From: Cydia pomonella | Taxonomy: Eukaryota > Arthropoda > Insecta > Lepidoptera > Tortricidae | Reading direction: 5' to 3' | Assembly (NCBI RefSeq): GCF_033807575.1 | Contig: NC_084726.1 | Coordinates: 496,001-560,000, forward strand | Length of the DNA stretch: 64,000 nt | In this document: positions 55,589-64,000 of the stretch, piece by piece | Position numbering within the stretch: position 1 is the stretch's first letter | How the letters are laid out: each line of letters starts with the position of its first letter | Position numbers and translations under genes: made by a program | Notes under the pieces: model-generated | Told to the model about the DNA's origin: nothing | Databases searched by the model: none | What the model saw: the letters and a program-made list of their open reading frames with translations, nothing else

Positions 55589-56530
55589 AATGCTCGTCGT
55601 CATCCACTCAAGTGAAAGTTGTAAATAAACATTTAGAATTACTTTGAAAGCTACTTGAGTGCGGTGTTACGTTTGAACGCTATTAGCACGTCGGTATTTT
55701 GAGTAACTTTTAGATTATTACTTCATTTATATAATGTCTTTTTCTAAATACAATACAAAATGTTCTTTATTGCTCACCAATATGAAAAGGAACATGACAT
55801 AAAACACTTTTTGCTTTAATTCTTGTATCATGTAAGTATGCCTATGATTTAATTTTTCGAGTAGCATTTTTAACAAAGTGTTCCTAAATAAAGATGGCAA
55901 ATCTTCAATGAATTTATAAAAAATTCCGTCACTGAGTTTAGTTCAATGTATGTGTGTCTGATGCTCCGTGAGTCTCACGGCCGCAATCTGCAGGCTTCGA
56001 TGCACCTGCCTCTACTCAGAACACTTCCCAACCGCTACGCTACTGAACTAGGCCGCGTAGCCAACTTTACAATCGTTAACGTGCCGTAGCGTAGCGTAGT
56101 CATCTCTCTCTATCACTCTTCCATATTAGTGCGACTGTGACAGTTGCGTTTCGTTCGCCACGGAGCGTGAACGATATGCACGTTGGCTACGCGGGCAATT
56201 TACCTAATCTAGCACTTGGCTTCGAATGTCATCATCAACCTGAAGTGGATTTTAACAAACGTGTATCGTCACGCCTAACTTTCACTTCATTTCGCAAGCA
56301 TTAACCAGTGTGAGCGATTTTCAAAGTCAATATCAAAACCATAAAAATAGATCTGAAACAGGGCTCCTTGGCTAATACCAAAACGGTGCACGGTGTCTCA
56401 GATCAGGGTGAGTATACAAGATGCCAATCGTTAACGCTCCATAGCGAACGAAACGCCACTGTCTCTGTCGCACTAATATGGAAAAGGGATATTAAATAAG
56501 CTGCCAGAGCGGCAGCTGGAACATGTTCCG
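55589..56530. other. End of intron 5; dispersed repeat fragments
   Basis: 56060-56200 and 56420-56490 both contain inverse or direct forms of GAACGAAACGC(A/C)ACTGTC, AGTCGCACTAATATGGAA; a third form lies at 42310-42400. This is one dispersed family. No exon recognised before 56616. Confidence 0.5.
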
Positions 56531-56615
56531 TACCTACCAAAAATGTACAAGTGGAACACTTATGGTGTGACTTTCTTTCTTAATGGCCTACAAATGTATC
56601 GCCTTTCTGTTACAG

Positions 56616-56748
56616 TGCGACTCTGGACGTACCAGACCTGCGTGGAATACGGCTGGTACCAGACCACCACCAGCGGCCGCCAGCCTTTCCTCAACACGGT
56701 ACCCTTGGAGTACTTCCATCAGATGTGCAAAGACTTCTTCTCTTCATA
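56616..56748 (+). CDS. S28 peptidase, exon 6
   Basis: The acceptor is TTCTGTTACAG and the donor TA|GTGAGT; phase 1 in, phase 2 out. It encodes RLWTYQTCVEYGWYQTTTSG then RQPFLNTVPLEYFHQMCKDF and FSS. W.YQTC.E.G(W/Y)(Y/F)QT is the best-conserved block of the C-terminal half of S28 enzymes. A frame reading through the donor stops at once (TAG), which supports splicing at TA|GTGAGT. Confidence 0.95.
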
Positions 56749-56778
56749 GTGAGTATATGCTTCTATAGTTAGGTACAG

Positions 56779-56874
56779 CGAGTACCAGACCACCACCAGC
56801 GACCGCCAGCCCTTCCTCAATATGGTTCCCCTGGAGGACTTCCATCAAATGTGCAAAGACTTCTTCTCTTCATA
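56779..56874 (+). pseudogene. Partial tandem copy of S28 exon 6
   Basis: 126 bp downstream of its source, this copy repeats the second two thirds of exon 6: EYQTTTSDRQPFLNMVPLED, FHQMCKDFFSS, with changes such as G to D and Y to D. It is about 9 percent different in DNA. It has its own donor TA|GTAAGG and an AG just before it, and is 96 bp long, so it is in frame if placed after exon 6. But the gap to exon 6 is only 30 bp, too short for a normal intron, and joining exon 5 directly to it would shift the frame. It is probably inert. Confidence 0.75.
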
Positions 56875-57359
56875 GTAAGGGCTCTTTCCCATTGAACATC
56901 TTTCAGTTGTCCCATTGAACAGTTTTCTACAGAATCCCATTTTGGATTTCCTAGGAGGATTTTATTAGTATACGTGCTAATATAGTAACGTTCACACGAG
57001 CATTCTCTTTGTAGGATACTGCACGCATACTACTAAAACGGGATCCAGCAGAACACCATTCCCACAAAAACGGGATGTTCAGTGGGAAAGAGTCCTGAAG
57101 TACTAGTTCAGTTTAAAGCTCAAAAGATTGGAGGTATTATAGTATAATAATACTTAAGACGGTGTAATGTGCGATATAATATTTTCAATTTTTACGATGT
57201 TTGTTTGATTAAAAACACACTAGAGTTCTGTCTTACCCCATATAATATCCGTAAGTGTCACCCGAAACCTCTTACCGTATTTTCGTAGAATAAAAATCAA
57301 GTTTAAACAAATTTTCCAATGTCATGTTCAGTAAAAGAAGCGTGCAGCTTTGATGATTA

Positions 57360-57840
57360 TGAATAGAATAGAATAGAATAGAAATCTTTATTGCGAAACC
57401 ATGGTACATAGTAGTTGTTATATTAGAGTGTGAAAACACATGGCACCCTGTTAGGGTATTGCAAATAATCTTACATCTAGGTATTCTAGTTTCTGAACGG
57501 TAGGACTAGTATATATCATGTAATGTCCTTAATTAAATATAAACAACATTGTCTAAACTTATTTCAACTAAGAATTAAATAGTCGTACCTAAATTAACAT
57601 TTCAGTACACAAGGTGTTAATTAAGGATAAGTATATAATATGCAATATCATTAGTAGTTACAAAATAAAGTTATCTTCCATGAACTATTGGACGGAATAG
57701 TATGCCTTCTCCATTAAAAATAATTTTAAATTTGATATGAATGGCTTTAAATTTTCTATGTTTCTAATTTTGTTGGGCAGTTTGTTGTAAACCTGCATGG
57801 CCCTGAAATAAGGGCCTTTTTTATAGATGTCTAGCCCTCA
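57360..57840 (-). mobile_element. LINE 3' end in intron 6
   Basis: It begins with (GAATA)n and GAAATCTTTATTGCGAAACC and continues inversely to ATTTTAAATTTGATATGAAT and AAACCTGCATGGCCCTGAAA. The A-rich end and form fit a retroposed element on the minus strand. Confidence 0.5.
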
Positions 57841-58294
57841 TCAATAACATAGCAGTCATCAGCCAATGCGCAACACGACTACTGTTCCCAACATAAATCA
57901 GAAAGGACTGCTGTGCTACTCCTATTTTAATATTAATTCATATTTACAGATGTTCATTTAATTTGCAATGTTAGTATGTATGTTTGTTCGGGTGAAACCT
58001 TGCAAGCTAATTAGACCCACTTCCTATTGTTCGATTGAGCTGAAAGTTCACATACATATGTAAGTCGGGTGACAATGCAATATTATGGTACCATCGAGTT
58101 GATCTGATGATGGTCACAGGAGGTGGCCATAGAAACTTTGTGATAAAACAACACAACCTAATTGTATTTTGCTTGATAAATAATATTTGCCTGTTGAAAA
58201 AACAGTAAAGTCAGCGATAAAAACTTTTATCAAAAATGATTTGATAAAATTTGATTTTGTCAAAAAACTTATTTCGAATTTCAATCTAATTCAG
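57841..58294. other. Intron 6 remainder
   Basis: No element recognised. The acceptor of exon 7 (TTTCAATCTAATTCAG) ends it. Confidence 0.4.
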
Positions 58295-58489
58295 CTTTGA
58301 TGAGGAACTCCTCGCCTCCGGCGTGTGGCGCACGAACGCCCTGTTCGCCGCGCGCCGCCTGCCGGACGGCGTCGTGAGCGTGGCCGGCGGCCTGGACCCC
58401 TGGGCGCCGATGGGGCCCAACGGGACCCATGCTACGGAGTTGGCGCCTGTTTACGTGGTGCCTACGGTTTCCCACTGCCGGGCTGTACA
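58295..58489 (+). CDS. S28 peptidase, exon 7 with catalytic Asp and His
   Basis: The acceptor is TAATTCAG and the donor CA|GTGAGT; phase 2 in and out. It encodes FDEELLASGVWRTNALFAAR, RLPDGVVSVAGGLDPWAPMG, PNGTHATELAPVYVVPTVSH and CRAVQ (Q completed by exon 8). GGLDPW carries the catalytic Asp and VSHC the catalytic His. NGT is a possible N-glycosylation site. The GC content is about 68 percent in the first half, far above the other exons. A longer open frame over it belongs to another reading frame. Confidence 0.95.
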
Positions 58490-58607
58490 GTGAGTTCAGT
58501 CTTATCAATTTTACAGATAATATCCAGAGAGGAAAATGAGCTCCATCTTAGGCCCTGTCTTTACTTTCCATCAGGTGTGACTAGGGCCAATCGCCGATTA
58601 GTTTATA

Positions 58608-59735
58608 AAAAAGCGGCCAAGTGCGAGTCGGACTCGCGCATGAAGGGTTCCGTACCATTTAAGACGTATTAAAAAAAATCTACTTGCTAGATCTTGTTCA
58701 ACATTTTACCATTTTGGACACACATTTTACCACTTTAGAAGTGTCTCTCGCGCAAACTATTCAGTTTAGAAAAAAATTATATTAGGAACCTAAATATCAT
58801 TTTTTGGACCCGGGTATGTCCTTAAACTACGTCCAAAAGAGAGGTATGGGCAATGTGAATGTCATCTCGCCTTGTGTGGTAGGGCACAGCACAGCAGATG
58901 TCATTCCAGATCTAGAGCAGAGCCCAACTGGGGAAGTACTCCACCTTACAGAAAACCGCAGCCAAATAACACTTGACCCTACTCATAGTGTTGTGTTCCT
59001 GCCGGTGAGTAAGGTTGCCAGAGCTCAACGATGGGGGGGGGGTTAGGGTCGGCAACGCGCATGTAACTTCTCTGGAGTTGCAGGTGTACATAGGCTACGG
59101 AGACTGCTTACCATCAGGCAGGCCGTATGCTTGTTTGCCACCGACGTAGTATAAAAAAAAAAAAAAAAAAATTTTTGAAGACCTATCCATAGATACCCCA
59201 CACGGATGGGTTTGATATATTTTTTTTTAATTTTATGACGTATTAAAAAAAACTACTCACTAGATCTCGTTCAAACCAATTTTCCGTGGAAGTTTGCATC
59301 ACAATGTATATCATATATTTTTTTTAGTTTTTTTATTCTGTTATTTTAGAAGTTACGGGGAGGGGGACACACATTTTACCACTTTGGAAGTGTCTCTCGC
59401 GCAAACTATTCATTTTAGAAAAAATGATATTAGAAACCTCAATATCATTTTTGAAGACCTATCCATAGATACCCCACACGTATGGGTTTGATGAAAAAAG
59501 ATTTTTTGAGTTTCAGATCTAAGTATGGGGAACCCCCAAAATTTATTGTTTTTTTTTTCTATTTTTGCGTGAACATCTTAATGCGGTTCATAGAATACAT
59601 CCACTTACTAAGTTTGAACAGTATAGCTCTTATAGTTTCGGAAAAAAGTGGCTGTGATATAATCGGACAGACAGACGGATATGACGAATCTATAAGGGTT
59701 TCGTTTTTTGCCATTTGGCTACGGAACCCTAAACA
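58608..59735 (+). repeat. Family R repeat with tandem units, split by a SINE (copy H)
   Basis: The head CCAAGTGCGAGTCGGACTCG is at 58618 and the end GGCTACGGAACCCTAAA at about 59733. Units begin at 58673 (the same deleted type as the first unit of copy A) and 59237. The SINE at 58803-59170 breaks the first unit at AATATCATTTTT. It lies in S28 intron 7. Confidence 0.8.
58803..59170 (+). mobile_element. SINE family 3, full copy
   Basis: It starts TGGACCCGGGTATGTCC, then CTACGTCCAAAAGAGAGGTA, GGGCACAGCACAGCAGATGT, CATTCCAGATCTAGAGCAGA, and ends GGCAGGCCGTATGCTTGTTT, GCCACCGACGTAGTAT and a run of A. ATTTTT on both sides is a likely target duplication. It is the same family as 50700-50947 and 34012-34083. 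Confidence 0.7.
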
Positions 59736-59906
59736 TAGGGACTACGTTTGTATGAAGAAGTGGTTGACCCATTTCCTCCCCGCCTCATGGCGGCGGTCAC
59801 GTGGGGCGGGGGCAAATTGGAAAACGCCATAAATACTCATGTACGTGTTCGAACTATACACGTATGTTGTCATTTGTAAACAAATGATCGTTCTTTCTCT
59901 TTTCAG

Positions 59907-60066
59907 ATCAACCGCATCAAGTGAGACGGAAGAGCTCGCCCGCGCCAAGCGAGCTGTACTGAGTTATATGCAATACTACATGACCGGGGAACGGTCCGCT
60001 GCTAACACGACATTACCTGGTATCGTCAGCTTACTGGTCGTAGTAGCTAGCTTCTTACTTCAATAG
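59907..60066 (+). CDS. S28 peptidase, exon 8 (last), with hydrophobic C-terminal tail
   Basis: The acceptor is CTCTTTTCAG; the first base completes the Gln codon of exon 7; the stop is TAG at 60064-60066. It encodes STASSETEELARAKRAVLSY, MQYYMTGERSAANTTLPGIV, SLLVVVASFLLQ. ETEEL..AK..(V/L)...(I/M)..(Y/W) is the closing helix of the S28 fold. The added tail has small residues (SAAN) followed by about 17 apolar residues with no charge after them, the pattern of a GPI-anchor addition signal. NTT is a possible glycosylation site, but lies after the predicted cleavage point. Confidence 0.93.
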
Positions 60067-60470
60067 TTTCTCTATTATGCGATTATCTTCCGTGTGTGAC
60101 CGAGACACCGCTATGCAAGTGTATAACGATATCCCATTCGCACATCGAAGCGGCGTGCGGATCCACATCCAATGTAAAGACCGCCTTAGTAGAGATCGAA
60201 TGTCAAATTTTTTTTTGTAACCACTGCCATCTTTCGACACATGGCAAAACCTTGGCAGTGAATGTGTGAAGTGCCTAAGTCATTGACATCACAACAGCTA
60301 ATGTAGCGTACATAATATGTACGTTATGTATATTATGTGTGTGTGTATACACATATTATTAATCAGTCGACTTTTAACCCAAATACCTACCTAGTTTGAA
60401 AATAAATATAGTTATTGACATATCTGTTTCTGTTAATTAATTTAACTTATAAATGAAAATAAACTAAGCT
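60067..60470 (+). other. 3' UTR of the S28 gene, with two AATAAA signals
   Basis: AATAAA is at 60401-60406 and 60458-60463. The second is followed by AT-rich sequence with a T/G-rich stretch (TTTATGTTCTCGTTTTATTA) suited to 3' end processing. A (GT)n/(TA)n run lies at 60325-60350. Confidence 0.55.
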
Positions 60471-60526
60471 TAAATTATTTATGTTCTCGTTTTATTATAA
60501 TATATATAAATTATTTATGGTTTTTT

Positions 60527-60600
60527 TTATGGTAGAGGAGGCAAACGAGCAGACGGATCACCTGATGGTAAGTGATTACCATCAGGTGATTCGTATATAT
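60527..60600 (-). mobile_element. SINE/LINE 3' tail fragment
   Basis: TTTTTTATGGTAGAGGAGGC, AAACGAGCAGACGGATCACC, TGATGGTAAGTGATTACCATCAGGTGATTCG. The end duplicates the ATCACCTGATGG phrase inversely, forming a small palindrome. Confidence 0.65.
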
Positions 60601-60663
60601 ATCACAAAAACGTTTCTGATGCTGATTTTCATATAAAAGTGTATTATAATATTAAAAGTAAAT

Positions 60664-60893
60664 AAATTTTATAGGGACATTCTTACACAAATTGACTAAG
60701 TCCCACGGTAAGCCAAGAAGACTTGTGTTATGGGTACTCAAACAACGATATATATAATATACAAATACTTAAATACATAGAAAACATCCACGACTCAGGA
60801 ACAAATATCAGTGCTCATCACACAAATAAATGCCCTTAACGAGATTCGAACCCAGGACCATCGGCTACTAGTCCAGACCGGTCATCAAAATAA
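60664..60893 (-). mobile_element. tRNA-derived SINE, family 1, copy i
   Basis: It is in reverse orientation: tail at 60664-60740 (ACAAATTGACTAAGTCCCAC), B box GGGTTCGAATC at about 60840-60852 on the minus strand, and head ending GACCGGTCTGGACTAGTAGC near 60890. The head lacks about 20 bases (the TGGGTAGTGACCCTGCCTA part). Confidence 0.8.
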
Positions 60894-61337
60894 TAACTAA
60901 ACAATGATGTTCAATTTCTAAGTGCAACTTAAAAGGTGCTTAAATAAAACTCACAAATACATTTTGTATGTAACGGTATTTATTTATACCACTAACTATG
61001 TATTACAATATATATCTCGGATGGGAAGCTGAAGCGACTCGCCTGACGGCGGCCATCTTGGAAATGCAAACGTGGCCGGTTATTTTATTTTTATCCATTT
61101 CATTAGTTAATTACCTACTATAATGATTCGAATGCAAGTACAATTCCAATTAATTCTCAAATCCTAAAAGCTCTGTATATAACATACAAACATAGAAATA
61201 TTCGGAAAAATGGAGGGGATTGGTAATGCCTAGCTTACGTACGTATAAAATATATATTTTCGTATATTAAGTGTATACATTTATAAAATCGCTTGCTATA
61301 TGGAATTTCATACTTAATATACAGATGATCTTATATA
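60894..61337. other. No gene seen
   Basis: AT-rich flank. Contains CGACTCGCCTGACGGCGGCC around 61035, with no assigned role. Confidence 0.4.
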
Positions 61338-61955
61338 CACCGTGGGCCAATTAAACCCAACAGATTTTAACCACACATTCCTGAGGTCATAAGGAGCAAA
61401 AAATGTTATATGAGTTTTGGCCAAATTCGCCAAAAAAAATTTTTTTTGCCGAAAAAAAACCTTTCTTTTGCGTTTTCTGCACACGACACGTTATTTATTT
61501 TTACACCTTGGTGAAAAAAAAACATTACAACGAATAAGTAAAGTTTTTTTTTTATTTACAGACGAAAATTGCGAGTTTACTTTAAAACTTTAATATCTGT
61601 CAGTAGGTATGTCAGGATGGATTGCGTGAGAGATGACATGAAACGAACGCGAGTGAATGATGAGATGACGGGTGACAGAAACATATGGAAGAAAAAGACA
61701 TGCTGCGCCGACCCCAAATGAATGGGATAAGGGCAAGCGAATGATGAGTAGGTACGTCTAAACCAAGTCACATAGTGGCAGCGTCACAGCTAAAAAGGCG
61801 TTTTTGACTAAGTTAAAAAAGAAACAAATTTTCACAGAAATTGTCATTATCTCTAAAACAAGACCGATTTCAGAAAACATTGTATGACATTTTAGTCTCT
61901 AAATGCGGTCAAGAATACACCTTTGAAATCTGTCGGGTTTAATTGGCCCACGGTG
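61338..61955. mobile_element. TIR element, mariner-like, with a nested LINE tail
   Basis: The terminal repeats are CACCGTGGGCCAATTAAACC and its inverse GGTTTAATTGGCCCACGGTG, followed by TA on both sides, the TA target duplication usual for Tc1/mariner-type elements. Within it, about 61610-61750 is an insert whose end reads CTGCGCCGACCCCAAATGAA, TGGGATAAGGGCAAGCGAAT, GATGAG, like RTE-type LINE tails, bounded by GTAGGTA on both sides. No transposase is encoded. Confidence 0.75.
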
Positions 61956-63026
61956 TATATGGTATGCTGATACAGGGTGACTTGTCGTCAATTCATGTTT
62001 CATAAAAGGTGTTCATAAAGTAACCCTGCAAATAAATATCACACTCAGAGGCAATGCCTAGAATGTTTTTAAACTTGCTTCACTACTAAATATGGCATAT
62101 ACAAGGTACTGGGTTTTAGGGCACTTTTGTTTATCTACTGCGACATACATAACAGTCAAAAATTTCATAATTTGTGCATTTACAAATATCTAATCATAAT
62201 TTAATGATCCAATATAATATTGTCGAGTAATACTTCCGAATACGAACAGCAAAATACACTGAATATAGTTTTTTTGATTATTTTTTTACAAAATTTAGAT
62301 TACATAAAACATATAGTCGCTCTAAAGGTATATTTACATGAACTAACTTAATTAGAACATTCTGGAAAATTATTATAGAGAAACGCACATATGCGGCAGA
62401 TCACATAATGTATGGAATCATAAAAATAAAACTTTCTTTTTTTAATACTACATTAATTTCGTACTTACAAGAGTAATGCTAAGAAATTATTACAAAATAT
62501 ACAAAGGCTCGACTCGGATCGGATCGGATCGATGAAAACAATTACAAAAATAGATCAAAAAGTTAACGGAACAAGTATTAACGAAATATTAAAATTTTAC
62601 ATTTAAGACAATAATCAAAAGTCATTTCGAGCGTTTCGCTAAAACTATCATACTTACAATATTATTGATTACATATATGATATTTTAATTGATATTGATC
62701 TTACACAAACATCTTATTTACGGGTAAATTTCATTATTCTGTAAGTGTTATTTGACAAAATTCCATTACAATTCAATAACCTTAATCAATAACATTGTTA
62801 ATACGAAAGTTACTAAACAAACCATTGAAATGCTTATCAATGGTACAACGCATTTAAGAAAGCCGCTCCCGTCATAGATATTGTATGAAAAACGCGGCGT
62901 AGCTTTAGATCGCTATTTTGATAGATATCAGTATATGAAAACCGCCCATTTCGAAGTAGTTTTCATAAAGTTTGTATGTAGAATGCGACCTTGTCAGTTG
63001 ACGCTGTTGCCTTGTTGGTCGCGTCC
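61956..63026. other. AT-rich stretch; possible 3' UTR of a minus-strand gene
   Basis: There are no recognisable repeats or open frames with motifs. If the exon at 63027-63100 is real, this is its 3' UTR and flank on the minus strand; TTTAAT (ATTAAA in reverse) occurs near 62200. A direct (GGATC)n-like run, CGGATCGGATCGGATCG, lies at 62515-62532. Confidence 0.35.
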
Positions 63027-63100
63027 TCAAGTGTCCGTGGTCCAGCCAGATTGTTCGCAAGTTACTGCCTGCGCCATCACCCGCCGTTGCTCGGTTGGTC
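63027..63100 (-). CDS. Candidate last exon of a minus-strand gene
   Basis: On the minus strand a strong acceptor, TTTTATTTCTTTTGCAG, ends at 63101. After two bases completing a codon the frame reads PTEQRRVMAQ then AVTCEQSGWTTDT and stops at TGA (63027-63029). GC content is far above the flanks. The protein is not recognised. The other minus frame is open further but reads on into AT-rich sequence. The rest of the gene would lie beyond 64000, with the tandem array inside its intron. Confidence 0.35.
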
Positions 63101-63239
63101 CTGCAAAAGAAATAAAAGTTACATTTGTATAACAATTAAACAGTTTCACAAACTATTCACATCTGTCCTCACCTAATCTCTAAAGCCTAATGAGAATTTC
63201 GAATATACACGAGTTCAGGTTTTAAAAGTGAACATAACT

Positions 63240-64000
63240 GAAATAAGCAGTTCCGCTCTCATACTCAATAAGTGCGGGAGCGCAGTGTGTGGTGACCGCG
63301 AATCTCATGTTTCATCTTGTGAAAACAACACAACAACAACAACTGGTGAAATAAGCAGTTCCGCTCTCATACTCAATAAGTGCGGGAGCGCAGTGTGTGG
63401 TGACCGCGAATCTCATGTTTCATCTTGTGAAAACAACACAACAACAACAACTGGTGAAATAAGCAGTTCCGCTCTCATACTCAATAAGTGCGGGAGCGCA
63501 GTGTGTGGTGACCGCGAATCTTATGTTTCATCTTGTGAAAACAACACAACAACAACAACAACTGGTGAAATAAGCAGTTGCGCTCTCTTACTCAATTAGT
63601 GCGGGAGCGCACTTGTTGTGTGGGGACCGCGAATCTTATGTGTCATCTTGTTGTTGTTGTGTTGTTGTTTGTGGTGAAATAAGCTGTTGCACCCTCATAC
63701 TCAATTAGTGCGGGAGCGCAGTGTGTGGTGACCGCAAATCCTATGTTTCATCTTGTTGTTGTTGTGTTGTTGTTTGTGGTGAAATAAGCAGTTACGCTCT
63801 CATACTCAATAAGTGCGGGAGCGCAGTTGTTGTGTGGGGACAGCGAATCTTATGTGTCATCTTGTTGTTGTTGTGTTGTTGTTCGTGGTGAAATAAGCAG
63901 TTGCGCTCTCTTACTCAATTAGTGCGGGAGCGCACTTGTTGTGTGGGGACCGCGAATCTTATGTGTCATCTTGTTGTTGTTGTGTTGTTGTTTGTGGTGA
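63240..64000. repeat. Tandem array of about 108 bp units, continuing past the window end
   Basis: Units start with GAAATAAGCAG at 63240, 63348, 63456, 63567, 63676, 63781, 63890 and 63999 (spacings 108, 108, 111, 109, 105, 109, 109). The core is CTCTCATACTCAATAAGTGC, GGGAGCGCAG, GTGACCGCGAATCT, ATGTTTCATCTTGT. In the first three to four units the spacer is CAA-rich (AACAACACAACAACAACAAC); in the later ones it is GTT-rich, the inverse of the same sequence. The first three units are nearly identical. Confidence 0.9.

Larger units (their letters stand above)
31987..60066 (+). other. Gene span: family S28 serine carboxypeptidase, 5' partial
   Basis: Eight exons (31987-32097, 32798-32931, 34422-34560, 37183-37328, 38122-38250, 56616-56748, 58295-58489, 59907-60066) have GT-AG junctions whose phases all agree. 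They give about 382 codons of a clan SC, family S28 peptidase, the group of lysosomal/secreted prolylcarboxypeptidase, dipeptidyl-peptidase II and thymus-specific serine protease, which cleave next to proline. The Ser, Asp and His of the triad are all present. Family members have about 480-500 residues, so the signal peptide and the N-terminal strands, including the GGEG and EHR(F/Y)YG motifs, are missing. I did not find them upstream. Intron sizes are 700, 1490, 2622, 793, 18365, 1546 and 1417 bp. The C-terminal tail suggests a GPI-anchored ectoenzyme. AATAAA signals follow at 60401 and 60458. Confidence 0.9.

Noticed and set aside
58325..58672. 115-codon + strand frame over S28 exon 7
   Set aside because: It is in a different frame from the exon, is Arg/Gly-rich because of high GC, and continues into the intron and a repeat.
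63240..64000. CRISPR-like array
   Set aside because: The regular units look superficially similar, but the units are about 108 bp, the spacers are simple CAA/GTT repeats rather than unique sequence, and the setting is an insect genome.

Overview
This is eukaryotic, AT-rich, repeat-dense nuclear DNA, almost certainly from a moth or butterfly (Lepidoptera). The pointers are short coding exons with GT-AG splice sites separated by large introns, several tRNA-headed SINE families with the A/B-box heads and tails typical of lepidopteran genomes, lepidopteran-type LINE ends, a Helitron with a canonical hairpin-CTAG end, and a Ty3/gypsy element. Nothing suggests bacterial DNA: there are no operons and no CRISPR array.

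The one well-supported host gene is on the + strand from 31987 to 60066. It is a serine carboxypeptidase of family S28 (prolylcarboxypeptidase / dipeptidyl-peptidase II / thymus-specific serine protease group). Eight exons join in phase without a break. They encode about 380 residues, with the catalytic Ser in GCSYAG, the Asp in GGLDPW, the His in SHC, and a C-terminal hydrophobic tail that looks like a GPI-anchor signal. The first 100 or so residues (signal peptide and N-terminal strands) are not recognisable in the window and probably lie upstream. Intron 5 is 18.4 kb. It holds a THAP zinc-finger coding segment in two exons, an isolated exon-like block at 39956-40103, a 2.9 kb internally deleted Helitron, a 5'-truncated gypsy element with a deleted integrase, and many small elements. 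Just after exon 6 there is a diverged tandem copy of part of that exon.

Layout: 1-31986 has no convincing host exon and is a mosaic of SINEs, LINE 3' ends, foldback elements and a family of repeats with internal tandem units of about 286 bp (5.4-6.7 kb, 11.6-12.5 kb). 31987-38250 holds S28 exons 1-5. 38251-56615 is the transposon-laden intron 5. 56616-60066 holds exons 6-8. 60067-63026 is 3' flank with a TIR element. 63027-63100 may be the last exon of a convergent minus-strand gene. 63240-64000 is a tandem array of about 108 bp units running off the window end; in its later units the CAA-rich spacer is inverted to GTT-rich.

Many insertions are nested and can be ordered in time: a SINE inside a TIR element with a perfect 12 bp target duplication, a SINE inside a foldback arm, a LINE inside a SINE, an RTE-like tail inside a SINE, and a SINE inside the tandem-unit repeat. 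Family names given here are descriptive unless stated; no database search was possible.
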